Position numbers and translations under genes: made by a program. Positions 27,223 through 36,907 of a stretch of 64,000 bases of DNA are shown piece after piece. Location: contig NZ_BLAF01000025.1 in assembly GCF_009687885.1 (NCBI RefSeq), forward strand, positions 87,744-151,743, read 5' to 3'. Origin of the DNA: Acrocarpospora pleiomorpha (lineage in GTDB: Bacteria; Actinomycetota; Actinomycetes; Streptosporangiales; Streptosporangiaceae). How positions within the stretch are numbered: position 1 is the first letter of the stretch; every line of letters begins with the position of its first letter. Under the pieces are notes generated by a model, which saw only the letters and a list, made by a program, of their open reading frames with translations, made no database searches and was not told the origin of the DNA.

Positions 27223-28875
27223 CTACCCGCCCAGGACCTCCCGGCGGAGGTGGGTTTTGAGGATCTTGCCGCCGGGGTTTCTGGGCAGGTCGGACTCGTG
27301 GAACCAGATTCTGACCGGGATCTTGAAGGGGGCCAGGGTTTCCTTCAGGAAGGCCTGGAGTTCTTCCTGGGTGGCGGGGGAGCGGAGTTTCACGATCGCG
27401 CCGACCTGTTCGCCGAGTTCGTCGTCGGGGATGCCGATGACGGCGGCGTCGTCGATGGCGGGGTGGTCGAAGAGGGCGGCCTCCACTTCGGCGCAGTAGA
27501 CGTTCTCGCCGCCCCTGATGACCATGTCCTTGGCGCGGTCGACGATGTAGACGAAGCCCTCGTCGTCGACGCGGGCCAGGTCGCCGGTGTGGAGCCAGCC
27601 GCCGACGATGGTCTCCGCGGTGGCGTCGGGGCGGTTCCAGTAGCCCATGATGACGATCGGGCCGCGCAGGCAGAGCTCGCCGACCTGGCCGCGCGGGAGT
27701 TCGGCGCCGGACAGGTCGCAGACCTTGACGTCCACGACGGCCAGCGGGATGCCGATGCTGCCTGGCCTGTCCTGGTAGCTCTGGCCGCTGTTGTAGATCG
27801 CCAGGGCGGTGGTCTCGGTCATGCCGTACCCGTTGGACGGCGTGCGGCCCGGCAGGAGTTCGGTGAGGCGTTCGAGGAGTTTGGGTGGGGCGGGGGCGCC
27901 GCCGTACGAGACTCCGGACAGGGTGGAGATGTCGTAGGAGCCGAGCGCGGGGTGGGAGAGGAGCTGCCAGGCGTTGGTGGGCACGCCGCTCAGCCCGGTG
28001 ATCTTCTCGCGTTCGATGAGGCGGAGAGCGCTCTCGGCGTCCCATTTGTACATGAGGATGAGGCCGTTGCCGCTGAACATGGTGGTGAGCAGGACGGCGA
28101 AGCAGCCCGTGGCGTGGAACAGGGGCACGGTGAGCAGGGTGATCCGGCGTCGTTTGAGCGATTCGCCGGGGTCCCGGCCGGTCAGCGCCACGCCGCGCGT
28201 CATCGCGTACACGACGGACATCGGCGCCTGGCCCAGGTTGCGGTGGCTGCCGAGGGCGCCTTTGGGGTGGCCGGTCGTACCGGAGGTGTAGAAGATCGTG
28301 GCGGGGTCTTCGGGGTGGATGTCAGCGGGCGGAAGCACGACATCAGGTGAAATTTCGCCCAAGACCTCCTGCCAATCGGCCCCCAGCGAACCGGAGGAGC
28401 GGTTGACGATCATCGGGATGTCGATTCCGGCCAGGGTGGTCGCGCGTTCCCCGTCGGCGATCAACAGCGTCGCGCCCGAGTCGGACAGGCCGTATTCCAG
28501 CTCCTTCCGGGTCCACCACGCGTTCAGCGGGACCGCGACGGCGCCGATGGCGAGCGTCGCCGAGAACGCGACGATCCACTCCGGGTAGTTCCGCATCGCG
28601 ATCGCGACCCGGTCGCCCTTGCGCACCCCGAAGGAGTCCGCGAGCCGGTGCGCGAGGGTGGCGGCGAGCCGGAAATGTTCGGTGTAGGTGAGCCGCTCGT
28701 CCTCGTACACGACGAATTCCTTGTCGCCGTGGAAGGCGCTGTTCTCCAGTAGCGCCCGGAATGTCGCGGGCGCGTGCTTCCAGGCCCGTACGCCCCCGCC
28801 CACGTCCTCCATCTCGAACAGCTGCCCCGGCGCCGTCAACCGGGCCTGGACCTCGTCGTTCGTGATGATGCTCAT
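27223..28875 (-). CDS. AMP-binding acyl-CoA synthetase
   Basis: A 550-residue ANL-superfamily adenylate-forming ligase that activates a carboxylic acid with ATP and CoA. Motifs in order: YTSGTTGHPKGALGSHRN (P-loop), VPLFHATGC, VSYGGAPAPP, NGYGMTETTAL, GWLHTGDLARVDDEG, IVDRAKDMVIRGGENVYC and the catalytic lysine region LPRNPGGKILK. The start at 28875 is set by GGGAG 6 nt upstream; the frame is open for 20 more codons. Most like medium- or long-chain fatty acid or other CoA ligases; the exact acid cannot be inferred. It lies upstream of the MFS gene on the same strand, with a 90-bp gap. Confidence 0.92.
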   Translation of the reverse strand: MSIITNDEVQARLTAPGQLFEMEDVGGGVRAWKHAPATFRALLENSAFHGDKEFVVYEDERLTYTEHFRLAATLAHRLADSFGVRKGDRVAIAMRNYPEWIVAFSATLAIGAVAVPLNAWWTRKELEYGLSDSGATLLIADGERATTLAGIDIPMIVNRSSGSLGADWQEVLGEISPDVVLPPADIHPEDPATIFYTSGTTGHPKGALGSHRNLGQAPMSVVYAMTRGVALTGRDPGESLKRRRITLLTVPLFHATGCFAVLLTTMFSGNGLILMYKWDAESALRLIEREKITGLSGVPTNAWQLLSHPALGSYDISTLSGVSYGGAPAPPKLLERLTELLPGRTPSNGYGMTETTALAIYNSGQSYQDRPGSIGIPLAVVDVKVCDLSGAELPRGQVGELCLRGPIVIMGYWNRPDATAETIVGGWLHTGDLARVDDEGFVYIVDRAKDMVIRGGENVYCAEVEAALFDHPAIDDAAVIGIPDDELGEQVGAIVKLRSPATQEELQAFLKETLAPFKIPVRIWFHESDLPRNPGGKILKTHLRREVLGG

Positions 28876-28970
28876 CCACGGCTCCCTCACCAAAGGCGAT
28901 ATTTCACGATACCGACCAGTAGGTATGGTGGCCAAGATCTCGCCACAAGTCCACTCCGTGGACGCTGGCT

Positions 28971-29044
28971 TGCATGCTCATGCTTCCCGGTGCATACTCT
29001 CGTTGAGAGGCAAGAAGATAAGTCCCAGTGCATAAACATACAAT
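28971..29044 (+). promoter_or_regulatory. Candidate ArgR operator region of the arg operon
   Basis: Three TGCAT-type half sites precede argC: TGCATGCTCATGCT (28971-28984), TGCATAC (28991-28997) and TGCATAAACATACAA (29029-29043). The last resembles an actinobacterial ARG box, an imperfect palindrome of TGCAT-like halves, and lies 16 bp before the argC start. The operon encodes its own ArgR, so arginine-dependent repression here is expected. The matches are by eye. Confidence 0.5.
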
Positions 29045-29059
29045 CCGGGGGGATTCAGG

Positions 29060-30082
29060 GTGAAAGCGGCCATCGCCGGAGCGAGCGGATACGCCGGGGG
29101 CGAGCTGCTCCGGCTCCTGCTCGCGCACCCCGGCATCCAGATCGGCGCGCTCACCGCGGGTTCGAGCGCGGGCACCACGCTCGGCGAGCACCAGCCCCAC
29201 CTGCCCGCCCTCGCCGACCGGATCATCGAGCCCACCGGCCCCGACACCCTCAGCGGCCACGACGTCGTCTTCCTCGCCCTCCCGCACGGCGCTTCGGCCG
29301 CCATCGCCGCCCAGCTCGGCCAGGACACCCTGATCGTGGACTGCGGCGCCGACTTCCGCCTCAGCAGCGAGGCCGACTGGACCGAGTTCTACGGCGGCCC
29401 GCACGCCGGCACCTGGCCCTACGGCCTGCCGGAACTCCCCGGCCAGCGCGACGTCCTGGCGAACGCCAAGCGGATCGCGGTCCCGGGCTGCTATCCCACC
29501 TCGGTCACCCTCGGCTTGTTCCCGGCGTTCGCCGCGGGACTGGTCGAGCCCGACGTGGTGGTGGTCGCCGCGAGCGGCACCAGCGGCGCGGGGCGCTCGC
29601 TCAAGGCGTCCCTGCTCGGCAGCGAGGTGATGGGCTCGGTCAGCGCGTACGGCGTGGGCGGCACGCACCGGCACACCCCCGAGATGACCCAGAACCTCTC
29701 CGCCGTCGCCGGTCAGCCGGTCCGGGTATCCTTCACTCCGACGCTCGCCCCGATGGCGCGGGGCATCCTCGCCACCTGCTCGGCCCCCGCCACCCCCGGC
29801 CTGACCAAGGCGCGGCTGCGGGAGGCGTACCAGGAGGCGCTCAAGGACGAGCCGTTCACGCACCTGCTCCCGGAGGGCAGGTGGCCCGCGACCGCGATGA
29901 CCCTCGGCGCCAACACGGCCGTGCTGCAGGTGGCGCTCGACGAGCGGGCCGGGCGCGTGATCGTCGTGGTGGCCATCGACAACCTGACCAAGGGCACCGC
30001 CGGGGGCGCGATCCAGAGCGCCAACCTCGCGCTCGGCCTGCCCGAGGAGCTAGGCCTGCCCACCACCGGCGTCAGCCCGTAA
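29060..30082 (+). CDS. argC: N-acetyl-gamma-glutamyl-phosphate reductase
   Basis: A 340-residue NADPH-dependent reductase, third step of arginine synthesis. The Rossmann start AIAGASGYAGGELLRLLLAHP, the catalytic cysteine motif VPGCYPTSVTLG, and GTHRHTPEM with the conserved His are present. The start is GTG 29060, with GGGGGGA about 7 nt upstream. First gene of the arg operon; argJ follows after 13 bp. Confidence 0.97.
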   Translation: MKAAIAGASGYAGGELLRLLLAHPGIQIGALTAGSSAGTTLGEHQPHLPALADRIIEPTGPDTLSGHDVVFLALPHGASAAIAAQLGQDTLIVDCGADFRLSSEADWTEFYGGPHAGTWPYGLPELPGQRDVLANAKRIAVPGCYPTSVTLGLFPAFAAGLVEPDVVVVAASGTSGAGRSLKASLLGSEVMGSVSAYGVGGTHRHTPEMTQNLSAVAGQPVRVSFTPTLAPMARGILATCSAPATPGLTKARLREAYQEALKDEPFTHLLPEGRWPATAMTLGANTAVLQVALDERAGRVIVVVAIDNLTKGTAGGAIQSANLALGLPEELGLPTTGVSP

Positions 30083-30095
30083 AGGAGAGCACCTC

Positions 30096-31271
30096 ATGAG
30101 CGTGACCGCCCCCCTCGGCTTCCGAGCCGCGGGCATCGCCGCCGGCATCAAGAAGCGGCAGGGCCCGCCCGATCCGGCCAACGACAGCCGTGACCTGGCC
30201 CTGGTCGTCAACGACGGCCCGTCCAGGGCGGCCGCCGGAGTCTTCACCAGGAACCGGGTCAAGGCCGCCCCCGTGCTGTGGTCGGCGCAGGTCGTCGAGG
30301 GCGGCCTGGTCCGCGCCGTGGTGCTCAACTCGGGCGGCGCCAACGCCTGCACCGGGCCCGCCGGCTTCCAGGACACGCACGCCACCGCCGAGAAGGTCGC
30401 CGAGGTGCTCCAGGACTCGGCGGGGGAGATCGTGGTCTGCTCGACCGGCCTGATCGGTGAGCGGCTGCCGATGGACCCGCTGCTGGCGGGGATCGACACG
30501 GCCGCCGCCCAGCTGTCCCGGGACGGCGGCGTGGCCGCCGCGGACGCGATCAGGACCACCGACACGGTCAGCAAGATCGCCTTCAGAAGGGGCGAGGGCT
30601 ACATGGTCGGCGGCATGGCCAAGGGCGCGGGCATGCTGGCCCCCGCGCTGGCGACCATGCTGAGCGTGCTCACCACCGACGCCGACCTGACCTCCCGGGA
30701 ACTCGACGAGGTGCTGCGCCGGGCCGTCTCGGTCACCTTCGACCGGCTCGACGCCGACGGCTGCATGTCCACCAACGACACCGTGCTGCTGCTGGCCAGC
30801 GCCGCCTCCGGCGTCCGGCCCGACCTGGCCGAGTTCGAGCGCAAGGTCACCGAGGTCTGCGCCGACCTGTGCCGCCAGCTGCTGGTGGACGCCGAGGGCG
30901 CGAGCAAGGCGATCGCGATCGAGGTGGTCGGGGCGGCGTCGGTCGAGGACGCGGTGGACGTCGGGCGTACCGTGTCGCGGAGCAACCTGCTCAAGTGCGC
31001 CCTGCACGGCGAGGACCCCAACTGGGGGCGGGTGCTGAGCGCGGTCGGCACGACCGACGCGGAGTTCGAGCCGGACCGGCTGAACGTCGCGATCAACGGC
31101 ATCTGGATCTGCCGGGGCGGTGCGGCCGGGGACGACCGGTCCAAAGTGGACCTGAGGCCCCGGGACGTGACGATCACCATAGACCTGTCCGCCGGCCCGC
31201 ACTCGGCCACCATCCACACCACCGACCTGACCGCGGCCTACGTGCACGAGAACTCGGCCTACTCCTCATGA
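30096..31271 (+). CDS. argJ: Bifunctional ornithine acetyltransferase / N-acetylglutamate synthase
   Basis: A 391-residue ArgJ that transfers the acetyl group from N-acetylornithine to glutamate, recycling it. It is made as a precursor and cleaves itself before the nucleophile threonine in the ALATMLSVLTTDA motif. Other landmarks are SGGANACTG, KGAGMLAP, FDRLDADGCMSTNDTVLLL and GEDPNWGRVLSA. AAGGAGAG precedes the ATG. The stop overlaps argB by 4 bp (ATGA). Confidence 0.97.
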   Translation: MSVTAPLGFRAAGIAAGIKKRQGPPDPANDSRDLALVVNDGPSRAAAGVFTRNRVKAAPVLWSAQVVEGGLVRAVVLNSGGANACTGPAGFQDTHATAEKVAEVLQDSAGEIVVCSTGLIGERLPMDPLLAGIDTAAAQLSRDGGVAAADAIRTTDTVSKIAFRRGEGYMVGGMAKGAGMLAPALATMLSVLTTDADLTSRELDEVLRRAVSVTFDRLDADGCMSTNDTVLLLASAASGVRPDLAEFERKVTEVCADLCRQLLVDAEGASKAIAIEVVGAASVEDAVDVGRTVSRSNLLKCALHGEDPNWGRVLSAVGTTDAEFEPDRLNVAINGIWICRGGAAGDDRSKVDLRPRDVTITIDLSAGPHSATIHTTDLTAAYVHENSAYSS

Positions 31272-32149
31272 CGCTGGAGAAAGCCCAGACCCTGATCGAG
31301 GCGCTGCCGTGGCTGGCGCGCTTCCACGGCGCCACCATCGTGATCAAATACGGTGGTCACGCCATGACCGAGGACCATCTGCGCGCGAACTTCGCCGACG
31401 ACGTGGTCTTCCTGCGGTACGCGGGGCTGCGCCCCGTGATCGTGCACGGCGGCGGCCCGCAGATCAACGCCCACCTGGACCGGCTCGGCATCGAGTCGAG
31501 CTTCACCGCCGGGCTGCGGGTGACCACGCCGGAGGCCATGCAGGTGGTCAGGATGGTGCTGGTCGGCCAGGTCAACCGGGACGTGGTCGCCGCGATCAAC
31601 CGGCACGGCCCGTTCGCGGTGGGCCTGTCCGGCGAGGACGCGCACCTGCTCACCGCCGAGCGCAAGCACGCGCTGGTGGACGGCGCCCAGGTCGACATCG
31701 GCCAGGTCGGCGAGATCGTCCGGGTGGACGCGGACACCGTCGTGGCGCTGCTCGACAACGGGCGCATCCCGGTCGTCTCCTCGATCGCGCGCGGCGAGGA
31801 CGGCACCGTCTACAACGTCAACGCCGACACCGCCGCCGCCGCGCTGGCGGTGGCGCTGAAGGCGTCCAAGCTGATCGTGCTGACCGATGTCGAAGGCCTG
31901 TACGCGGACTGGCCGCACAGCACCGACGTGATCTCCGCCATCGAGGCCTCCGACCTGGCCGAACTGCTGCCGGGCCTGTCCGCGGGCATGGTCCCCAAGA
32001 TGGAGGCCTGCCTGACGGCCGTGCGCGGCGGCGTGCCGCAGGCGCACGTGCTGGACGGCCGCAAGCCGCACGCGATCCTGCTGGAGATCTTCACCGACGA
32101 GGGCATCGGCACCATGGTCCGGCCCGACACCCCGAAGGAGCGGGCATGA
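31268..32149 (+). CDS. argB: Acetylglutamate kinase
   Basis: A 293-residue amino acid kinase phosphorylating N-acetylglutamate, usually the arginine-inhibited step. Motifs: VIKYGGHAM (ATP-binding lysine), VIVHGGGPQIN, VGLSGEDAHLL, YNVNADTAAAALAVAL and VLTDVEGLYADWP. It overlaps both argJ and argD by 4 bp, so translation is coupled along argJ-B-D. Confidence 0.97.
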   Translation: MTLEKAQTLIEALPWLARFHGATIVIKYGGHAMTEDHLRANFADDVVFLRYAGLRPVIVHGGGPQINAHLDRLGIESSFTAGLRVTTPEAMQVVRMVLVGQVNRDVVAAINRHGPFAVGLSGEDAHLLTAERKHALVDGAQVDIGQVGEIVRVDADTVVALLDNGRIPVVSSIARGEDGTVYNVNADTAAAALAVALKASKLIVLTDVEGLYADWPHSTDVISAIEASDLAELLPGLSAGMVPKMEACLTAVRGGVPQAHVLDGRKPHAILLEIFTDEGIGTMVRPDTPKERA

Positions 32150-33315
32150 CCCTCTTTGACCGGTTCGAGCGGGCGTTCATGCCCAACTACGGGGTGCCGC
32201 CGGTCGCGCTCGCCCGCGGCGAGGGCACCCGGGTGTGGGACGTGGACGGCAAGGAATACCTCGACTTGATCGGCGGCCTCGCGGTCACCTCGCTCGGCCA
32301 CGCCCATCCGGCGCTCGTCGAAGCCGTGTCCACCCAGGTCGCGACGCTCGCGCACACCTCCAACCTATTCCTGCACGAGCCGGAGGTGAAGCTGGCCGAG
32401 CGGCTGCTCGAACTGCTGGAGCACCCGGGCCGGGTCTTCCTGGCCAACTCGGGCACCGAAGCCAACGAAGCCGCCCTGAAACTCGCCATCAAATACGGCA
32501 AGACCACCGGCCGCACCTATGTCGTGTCGACTGAGATGAGCTTCCACGGGCGCACCCTCGGCGCGCTGTCGCTGACCGGCAAACCGTCCATCCGCGACCA
32601 GTTCGGGCCGTTCCCGGCCGATGTGCGTTTCGTCCCGTACGGCGACGCCGACGCGCTGGCCAAAGCCGTCGACGAGAACTGCGCGGCCGTCTTCCTGGAA
32701 CCCACCCAGGGCGAGGCCGGGGTCGTGCCGCCGCCGGACGGGTACTTCGCCGCCGCGCGGGAGATCGCCACCCGGACCGGCGCGCTGCTGGTCGCGGATG
32801 AGATCCAGTCGGCCATCGGCCGTACCGGGCACTGGTTCGCGCACCAGGCGGACGGGGTACTCCCCGACATCCTCACCCTGGCGAAGGGGCTCGGCGGTGG
32901 CCTGCCGATCGGCGCGGTCGTCGGCTTCGGCGACGCTGGGACGATCTTCGCCACGGGGGAGCACGGTTCCACGTTCGGCGGCAATCCGGTCGCCTGCGCG
33001 GCGGCGCTGGCCGTGCTGGACAACGTCGATCTCGCCCATGTCCGCGTGGTGGCCCAGCGGCTGCGGGACGGGCTGGAGTCGATCGCGCATCCGCTGCTCA
33101 AGGGCGTACGCGGGCGTGGCCTCTGGCTGGCCACCGTGCTCACCGAGGACCGCGCCGCCCAGGTGCAGGCCGCCGCGCAGCGGGCCGGGCTCCTGGTCAA
33201 CGCCGTCCAGCCCGACGCGGTCCGGCTGGCCCCGCCGCTGGTCATCACTCCGGCCGAGATCGACGCGTTCCTCGCGGCCTACCCCGCGATCCTTACAGAG
33301 GCCCAAAATGGTTAG
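32146..33315 (+). CDS. argD: Acetylornithine aminotransferase
   Basis: A 389-residue class III PLP aminotransferase making N-acetylornithine from the semialdehyde. Motifs: NSGTEANEAALKLAIKYG, SFHGRTLGALSLTG, VADEIQSAIGRTGHWFAHQ and the PLP lysine in LTLAKGLGGGLPIGAV, then GEHGSTFGGNPVACAAALA. It starts in the overlap with argB. The argF start lies 8 bp before its stop. Confidence 0.97.
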   Translation: MTLFDRFERAFMPNYGVPPVALARGEGTRVWDVDGKEYLDLIGGLAVTSLGHAHPALVEAVSTQVATLAHTSNLFLHEPEVKLAERLLELLEHPGRVFLANSGTEANEAALKLAIKYGKTTGRTYVVSTEMSFHGRTLGALSLTGKPSIRDQFGPFPADVRFVPYGDADALAKAVDENCAAVFLEPTQGEAGVVPPPDGYFAAAREIATRTGALLVADEIQSAIGRTGHWFAHQADGVLPDILTLAKGLGGGLPIGAVVGFGDAGTIFATGEHGSTFGGNPVACAAALAVLDNVDLAHVRVVAQRLRDGLESIAHPLLKGVRGRGLWLATVLTEDRAAQVQAAAQRAGLLVNAVQPDAVRLAPPLVITPAEIDAFLAAYPAILTEAQNG

Positions 33316-34225
33316 ACATTTCCTGCGAGACGATGATTTGTCGCCCGCCGAGCAGGCCGAGATCCTCGACCTCGCCGAAGCGATGAAGAAGGACCGGTAC
33401 GGCTACCGCCCCTACGAGGGCCCCAAAACCGTCGCCGTCCTGTTCGACAAGCAGTCCACCCGCACCCGCGTCTCCTTCGCCGTCGGCATCGGCGACCTGG
33501 GCGGCCTGCCGCTGATCATCGACGGCGGCACCTCCCAGCTGGGCCGGGGCGAGCCCATCGAGGACACCGCCAGGGTCCTGACCCGCCAGGTCGCCGCCAT
33601 CGTCTGGCGCACCTCCGGCCAGGACAGGATCGAGGCCATGGCCTCGGCCAGCGAGATCCCCGTCGTGAACGCGCTCACCGACAGCTTCCACCCCTGCCAG
33701 GTCCTCGCCGACCTGCAGACCATCCGCGAGCACAAGGGCGCCCTGACCGGCCTCACCCTCGCCTACTTCGGGGACGGCGCCAACAACATGGCGCACTCCT
33801 ACCTGCTCGGCGGCGCCACGGCCGGCATGCACATCCGGATCTGCGCGCCCGGCGGCTACCACCCCGATCCGGCGACCGTGGCCGACGCCGCCGCCATCGC
33901 CGCGGCCACCGGCGGATCCGTCGCCGTGTTCGACGATCCCGCCGCGGCCGCCAGGGACGCCGACGTGCTCGCCACCGACACCTGGGTGTCCATGGGGCAG
34001 GAGGGCAAGGACGAGCGGATCGCGGCGTTCACGCCGTACCAGGTGAACGCCGACCGGCTCGCCGACGCGGCGCCCGGCGCGATCGTGCTGCACTGCCTGC
34101 CCGCCTACCGCGGCCTGGAGATCTCCGCCGACGTGCTCGACGGCGCGCAGAGCGTCGTCTGGGACGAGGCCGAGAACCGGCTGCACGCCCAGAAGGCCCT
34201 GCTGCACTGGCTGGACGCGCGATGA
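33308..34225 (+). CDS. argF: Ornithine carbamoyltransferase
   Basis: A 305-residue OTCase making citrulline from ornithine and carbamoyl phosphate. It has the carbamoyl-phosphate motif STRTRVSF, the HPCQVLADLQT block, the ornithine loop VSMGQEG and the HCLPAYRG motif with the catalytic Cys. The ATG at 33308 lies inside the end of argD. The stop overlaps argR by 4 bp. Confidence 0.97.
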   Translation: MVRHFLRDDDLSPAEQAEILDLAEAMKKDRYGYRPYEGPKTVAVLFDKQSTRTRVSFAVGIGDLGGLPLIIDGGTSQLGRGEPIEDTARVLTRQVAAIVWRTSGQDRIEAMASASEIPVVNALTDSFHPCQVLADLQTIREHKGALTGLTLAYFGDGANNMAHSYLLGGATAGMHIRICAPGGYHPDPATVADAAAIAAATGGSVAVFDDPAAAARDADVLATDTWVSMGQEGKDERIAAFTPYQVNADRLADAAPGAIVLHCLPAYRGLEISADVLDGAQSVVWDEAENRLHAQKALLHWLDAR

Positions 34226-34755
34226 GCATCCCGCTGACCAAGACCGCCCGGCACGCCAGGATCGTCGAGCTGCTCACCCGCAACAAGGTCAGATCCCAGC
34301 CCGAACTGGCCAAACTGCTCGCCGAGAGCGGGGTGGAGGTCACCCAGGCCACCCTCTCCCGCGACCTGGACGAGCTCGGCGCGATGAAGCTGCGGGCCGA
34401 CGACGGCACCCTCGTCTACGCCGTGCCCGGCGAGGGCGGCGAGCGCATCCCGCTCTACCGCACCGGGAACACCGGCGAGAACCCGGACGCCCGGCTGCGC
34501 CGGCTGGCCGAGGAACTCCTGGTGTCGGCGGAGGCGTCGGCCAACCTGGTGATCCTGCGCACCCCGCCGGGCGCCGCCCAGTTCCTCGCCTCGGCGATCG
34601 ACCACGCCGACTGGGAGTCCATCCTCGGCACGGTCGCCGGGGACGACACGATTCTCGTCATCAGCCGCGACCCCCACGGAGGTGACGTTCTGGCCGAATC
34701 CATGCTTCGGCTGACCAACCGTTCGCGTACCAACTCACTGGAGAAGCAATCATGA
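34222..34755 (+). CDS. argR: Arginine repressor
   Basis: A 177-residue ArgR. The N-terminal winged helix (RHARIVELLTRNKVRSQPEL, then VTQATLSRDLDELGAMKLR) binds ARG boxes. The C-terminal domain binds arginine and forms hexamers; APGA-type residues are replaced by PPGAAQFLASAIDHADW, with GTVAGDDTILVI following. It overlaps argF and argG by 4 bp each and probably controls this operon through the sites before argC. Confidence 0.95.
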   Translation: MSIPLTKTARHARIVELLTRNKVRSQPELAKLLAESGVEVTQATLSRDLDELGAMKLRADDGTLVYAVPGEGGERIPLYRTGNTGENPDARLRRLAEELLVSAEASANLVILRTPPGAAQFLASAIDHADWESILGTVAGDDTILVISRDPHGGDVLAESMLRLTNRSRTNSLEKQS

Positions 34756-35948
34756 GCGACCGCGTCGTACTCGCCTTCTCAGGCGGCCTCGACACCTCTG
34801 TGGCCATTCCGTTCCTGGCGGAGAAGATCAACGCCGAGGTCATCGCGGTGGCCGTCGACGTCGGCCAGGGCGGCGAGGACATGGAAGTGATCCGCAAGCG
34901 TGCCCTCGACTGCGGCGCGGTGGAATCGGTCGTGGTGGACGCCAGAGAGGAGTTCGCCGCCGACTTCTGCGTGCCCGCGCTGCAGGCCAACGCGCTCTAC
35001 ATGGACCGCTACCCGCTGGTGTCCGCGCTGTCCCGGCCCTTGATCGTCAAGCACCTGGCCGCCGCCGCGCAGCGCCACGGCGGGACGATCGTCTCGCACG
35101 GCTGCACCGGCAAGGGCAACGACCAGGTCCGCTTCGAGGCCGGCCTGGCCGCCCTGCACCCCGAGTTGAAGGTCATCGCCCCGGCGCGCGACTACGCGTG
35201 GACCCGCGACAAGGCCATCGCGTACGCGGAGGAGAAGAACCTCCCCATCGAGACCACCAAGAAGAACCCGTACTCCATCGACCAGAACATCTGGGGCCGC
35301 GCGGTCGAGACCGGCTTCCTGGAGGACATCTGGAACGGCCCGATCGAGGACGTGTACGCCTACACCGCCGACCCAGCCGAGCCCCGCGAGGCTGACGAGG
35401 TCATCATCACCTTCCAGTCCGGCGTGCCCGTCGCCCTGGACGGCCGCCCGCTGAGCCCGTTCCAGATCATCGCCGAGCTCAACACCCGGGCCGGCGCCCA
35501 GGGCGTCGGCCGCCTGGACATGGTCGAGGACCGCCTGGTCGGCATCAAGTCCCGCGAGGTGTACGAGGCCCCCGGCGCGATCACCCTGATCACCGCCCAC
35601 ATGGAGCTGGAGAACGTCACCGTCGAGCGCGACCTGGCCCGCTTCAAGCGCAGCGTGGACCAGCGCTGGGGCGAGCTGGTCTACGACGGCCTGTGGTTCT
35701 CGCCGCTGAAGAAGAGCCTGGACGCCTTCATCGCCGACGCCCAGCGGCACGTCACCGGCGAGATCCGGATGACCTTGCACGGCGGCCGCGCCGTCGTCAC
35801 CGGCCGCCGCTCCGAGACCTCCCTGTACGACTTCTCACTGGCCACCTACGACACGGGCGACACCTTCGACCAGTCCCTGGCCAGGGGTTTCGTCGAACTT
35901 TGGTCACTGCCGAGCAAGATCGCCGCAGCCCGCGACGCGCGCGCCTGA
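34752..35948 (+). CDS. argG: Argininosuccinate synthase
   Basis: A 398-residue enzyme joining citrulline and aspartate with ATP. The pyrophosphatase loop AFSGGLDTSVAIPFL starts at residue 8; later blocks are SHGCTGKGNDQVRFE, TKKNPYSIDQNIWGRA and EGxPVALDG-like GVPVALDGRPLSPF. It begins within the argR stop. In most relatives argH follows directly. Here two terminators and a 20-kb CRISPR island intervene, and argH lies at 56574. Confidence 0.97.
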   Translation: MSDRVVLAFSGGLDTSVAIPFLAEKINAEVIAVAVDVGQGGEDMEVIRKRALDCGAVESVVVDAREEFAADFCVPALQANALYMDRYPLVSALSRPLIVKHLAAAAQRHGGTIVSHGCTGKGNDQVRFEAGLAALHPELKVIAPARDYAWTRDKAIAYAEEKNLPIETTKKNPYSIDQNIWGRAVETGFLEDIWNGPIEDVYAYTADPAEPREADEVIITFQSGVPVALDGRPLSPFQIIAELNTRAGAQGVGRLDMVEDRLVGIKSREVYEAPGAITLITAHMELENVTVERDLARFKRSVDQRWGELVYDGLWFSPLKKSLDAFIADAQRHVTGEIRMTLHGGRAVVTGRRSETSLYDFSLATYDTGDTFDQSLARGFVELWSLPSKIAAARDARA

Positions 35949-35955
35949 CCGCCGG

Positions 35956-35984
35956 ACGGCGGGGCCTCGGCGAGGCCCCGCCGT
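35956..35984 (+). terminator. Terminator after argG
   Basis: Arms ACGGCGGGGCCTC (35956-35968) and GAGGCCCCGCCGT (35972-35984), perfectly complementary over 13 bp with a 3-nt loop, 7 bp past the argG stop. No T-run follows. Confidence 0.85.
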
Positions 35985-36005
35985 CACCCTCCGGGGCCCA
36001 GGTCG

Positions 36006-36030
36006 GGTCGCCGCGCTGGGGCGGCCTTTT
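36006..36030 (+). terminator. Second terminator after argG
   Basis: Arms GGTCGCC (36006-36012) and GGCGGCC (36020-36026) pair with one G-T, followed by TTTT. It sits between the first terminator and the leader-distal end of CRISPR array 1, so arg transcripts should not enter the array. Confidence 0.6.
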
Positions 36031-36088
36031 CAGGATCGCCCGGACGCTGTCCGGAATCTCTAGGGCACCTCAGGCCCGCCCCACCGAA

Positions 36089-36907
36089 GTTGCGACCCCT
36101 CGCAGGGGCGATGAGGACCGAGCGCACCGGCCTGCCCGTCGGCCGGGCCGACGTGTTGCGACCCCTCGCAGGGGCGATGAGGACCCGCTCCTTGGCCGTG
36201 CCCTCAAGGGTTGGCTGCCGTTGCGACCCCTCGCAGGGGCGATGAGGACGCCAGCGGCGGCGCGGGGTGCCAGCGAGACGGGCGGTTGCGACCCCTCGCA
36301 GGGGCGATGAGGACGGGACGGGCGCCCGCGGCGGTGTGGGAATGGGCAGTTGCGACCCCTCGCAGGGGCGATGAGGACTCCATCTCCGCCGCGCTGGCGT
36401 CGGTGAAGTTCAAGTTGCGACCCCTCGCAGGGGCGATGAGGACGAGTGGGGAATCAGGTGGCTGGCTGGCCGCGGCGAGCGGTTGCGACCCTCGCAGGGG
36501 CGATGAGGACCATCATGCTTAACGGCCGAACCCAGACGGCCTGGTAGTTGCGACCCCTCGCAGGGGCGATGAGGACGGCCGACCATGGCGGACCTGCGCG
36601 AGTCGGGCGAGATGTTGCGACCCCTCGCAGGGGCGATGAGGACCCCTGATATTCGCTATTCTCGATGACGTAGGCCACGTTGCGACCCCTCGCAGGGGCG
36701 ATGAGGACTCCGGATCAACGCCCCCCACGTCCGCGTGCAGACCAAGTTGCGACCCCTCGCAGGGGCGATGAGGACCTCGCCTGCGTAGGTGGATTCGGCC
36801 GCGTACATGCGTTGCGACCCCTCGCAGGGGCGATGAGGACACCTTGCCGACCTCGCCCTGAACGGCGCGGAGTTCGGGTTGCGACCCCTCGCAGGGGCGA
36901 TGAGGAC
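36089..36907 (-). CRISPR. CRISPR array 1: 13 repeats, 12 spacers (repeat class A)
   Basis: Thirteen 30-nt repeats start at 36089, 36155, 36220, 36285, 36349, 36414, 36482, 36547, 36614, 36679, 36746, 36811 and 36878; spacers are 34-38 nt. On the plus strand each repeat begins GTTGCGACCCC and ends GGGGCGATGAGGAC. In crRNA sense it begins GTCCTCATCG, has a CCCCT-GCG-AGGGG hairpin, and ends GTCGCAAC. The repeat at 36482 has lost one C (29 nt). The leader is on the right (36908 onward), so transcription runs leftward and the newest spacers are near 36850. Confidence 0.98.
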
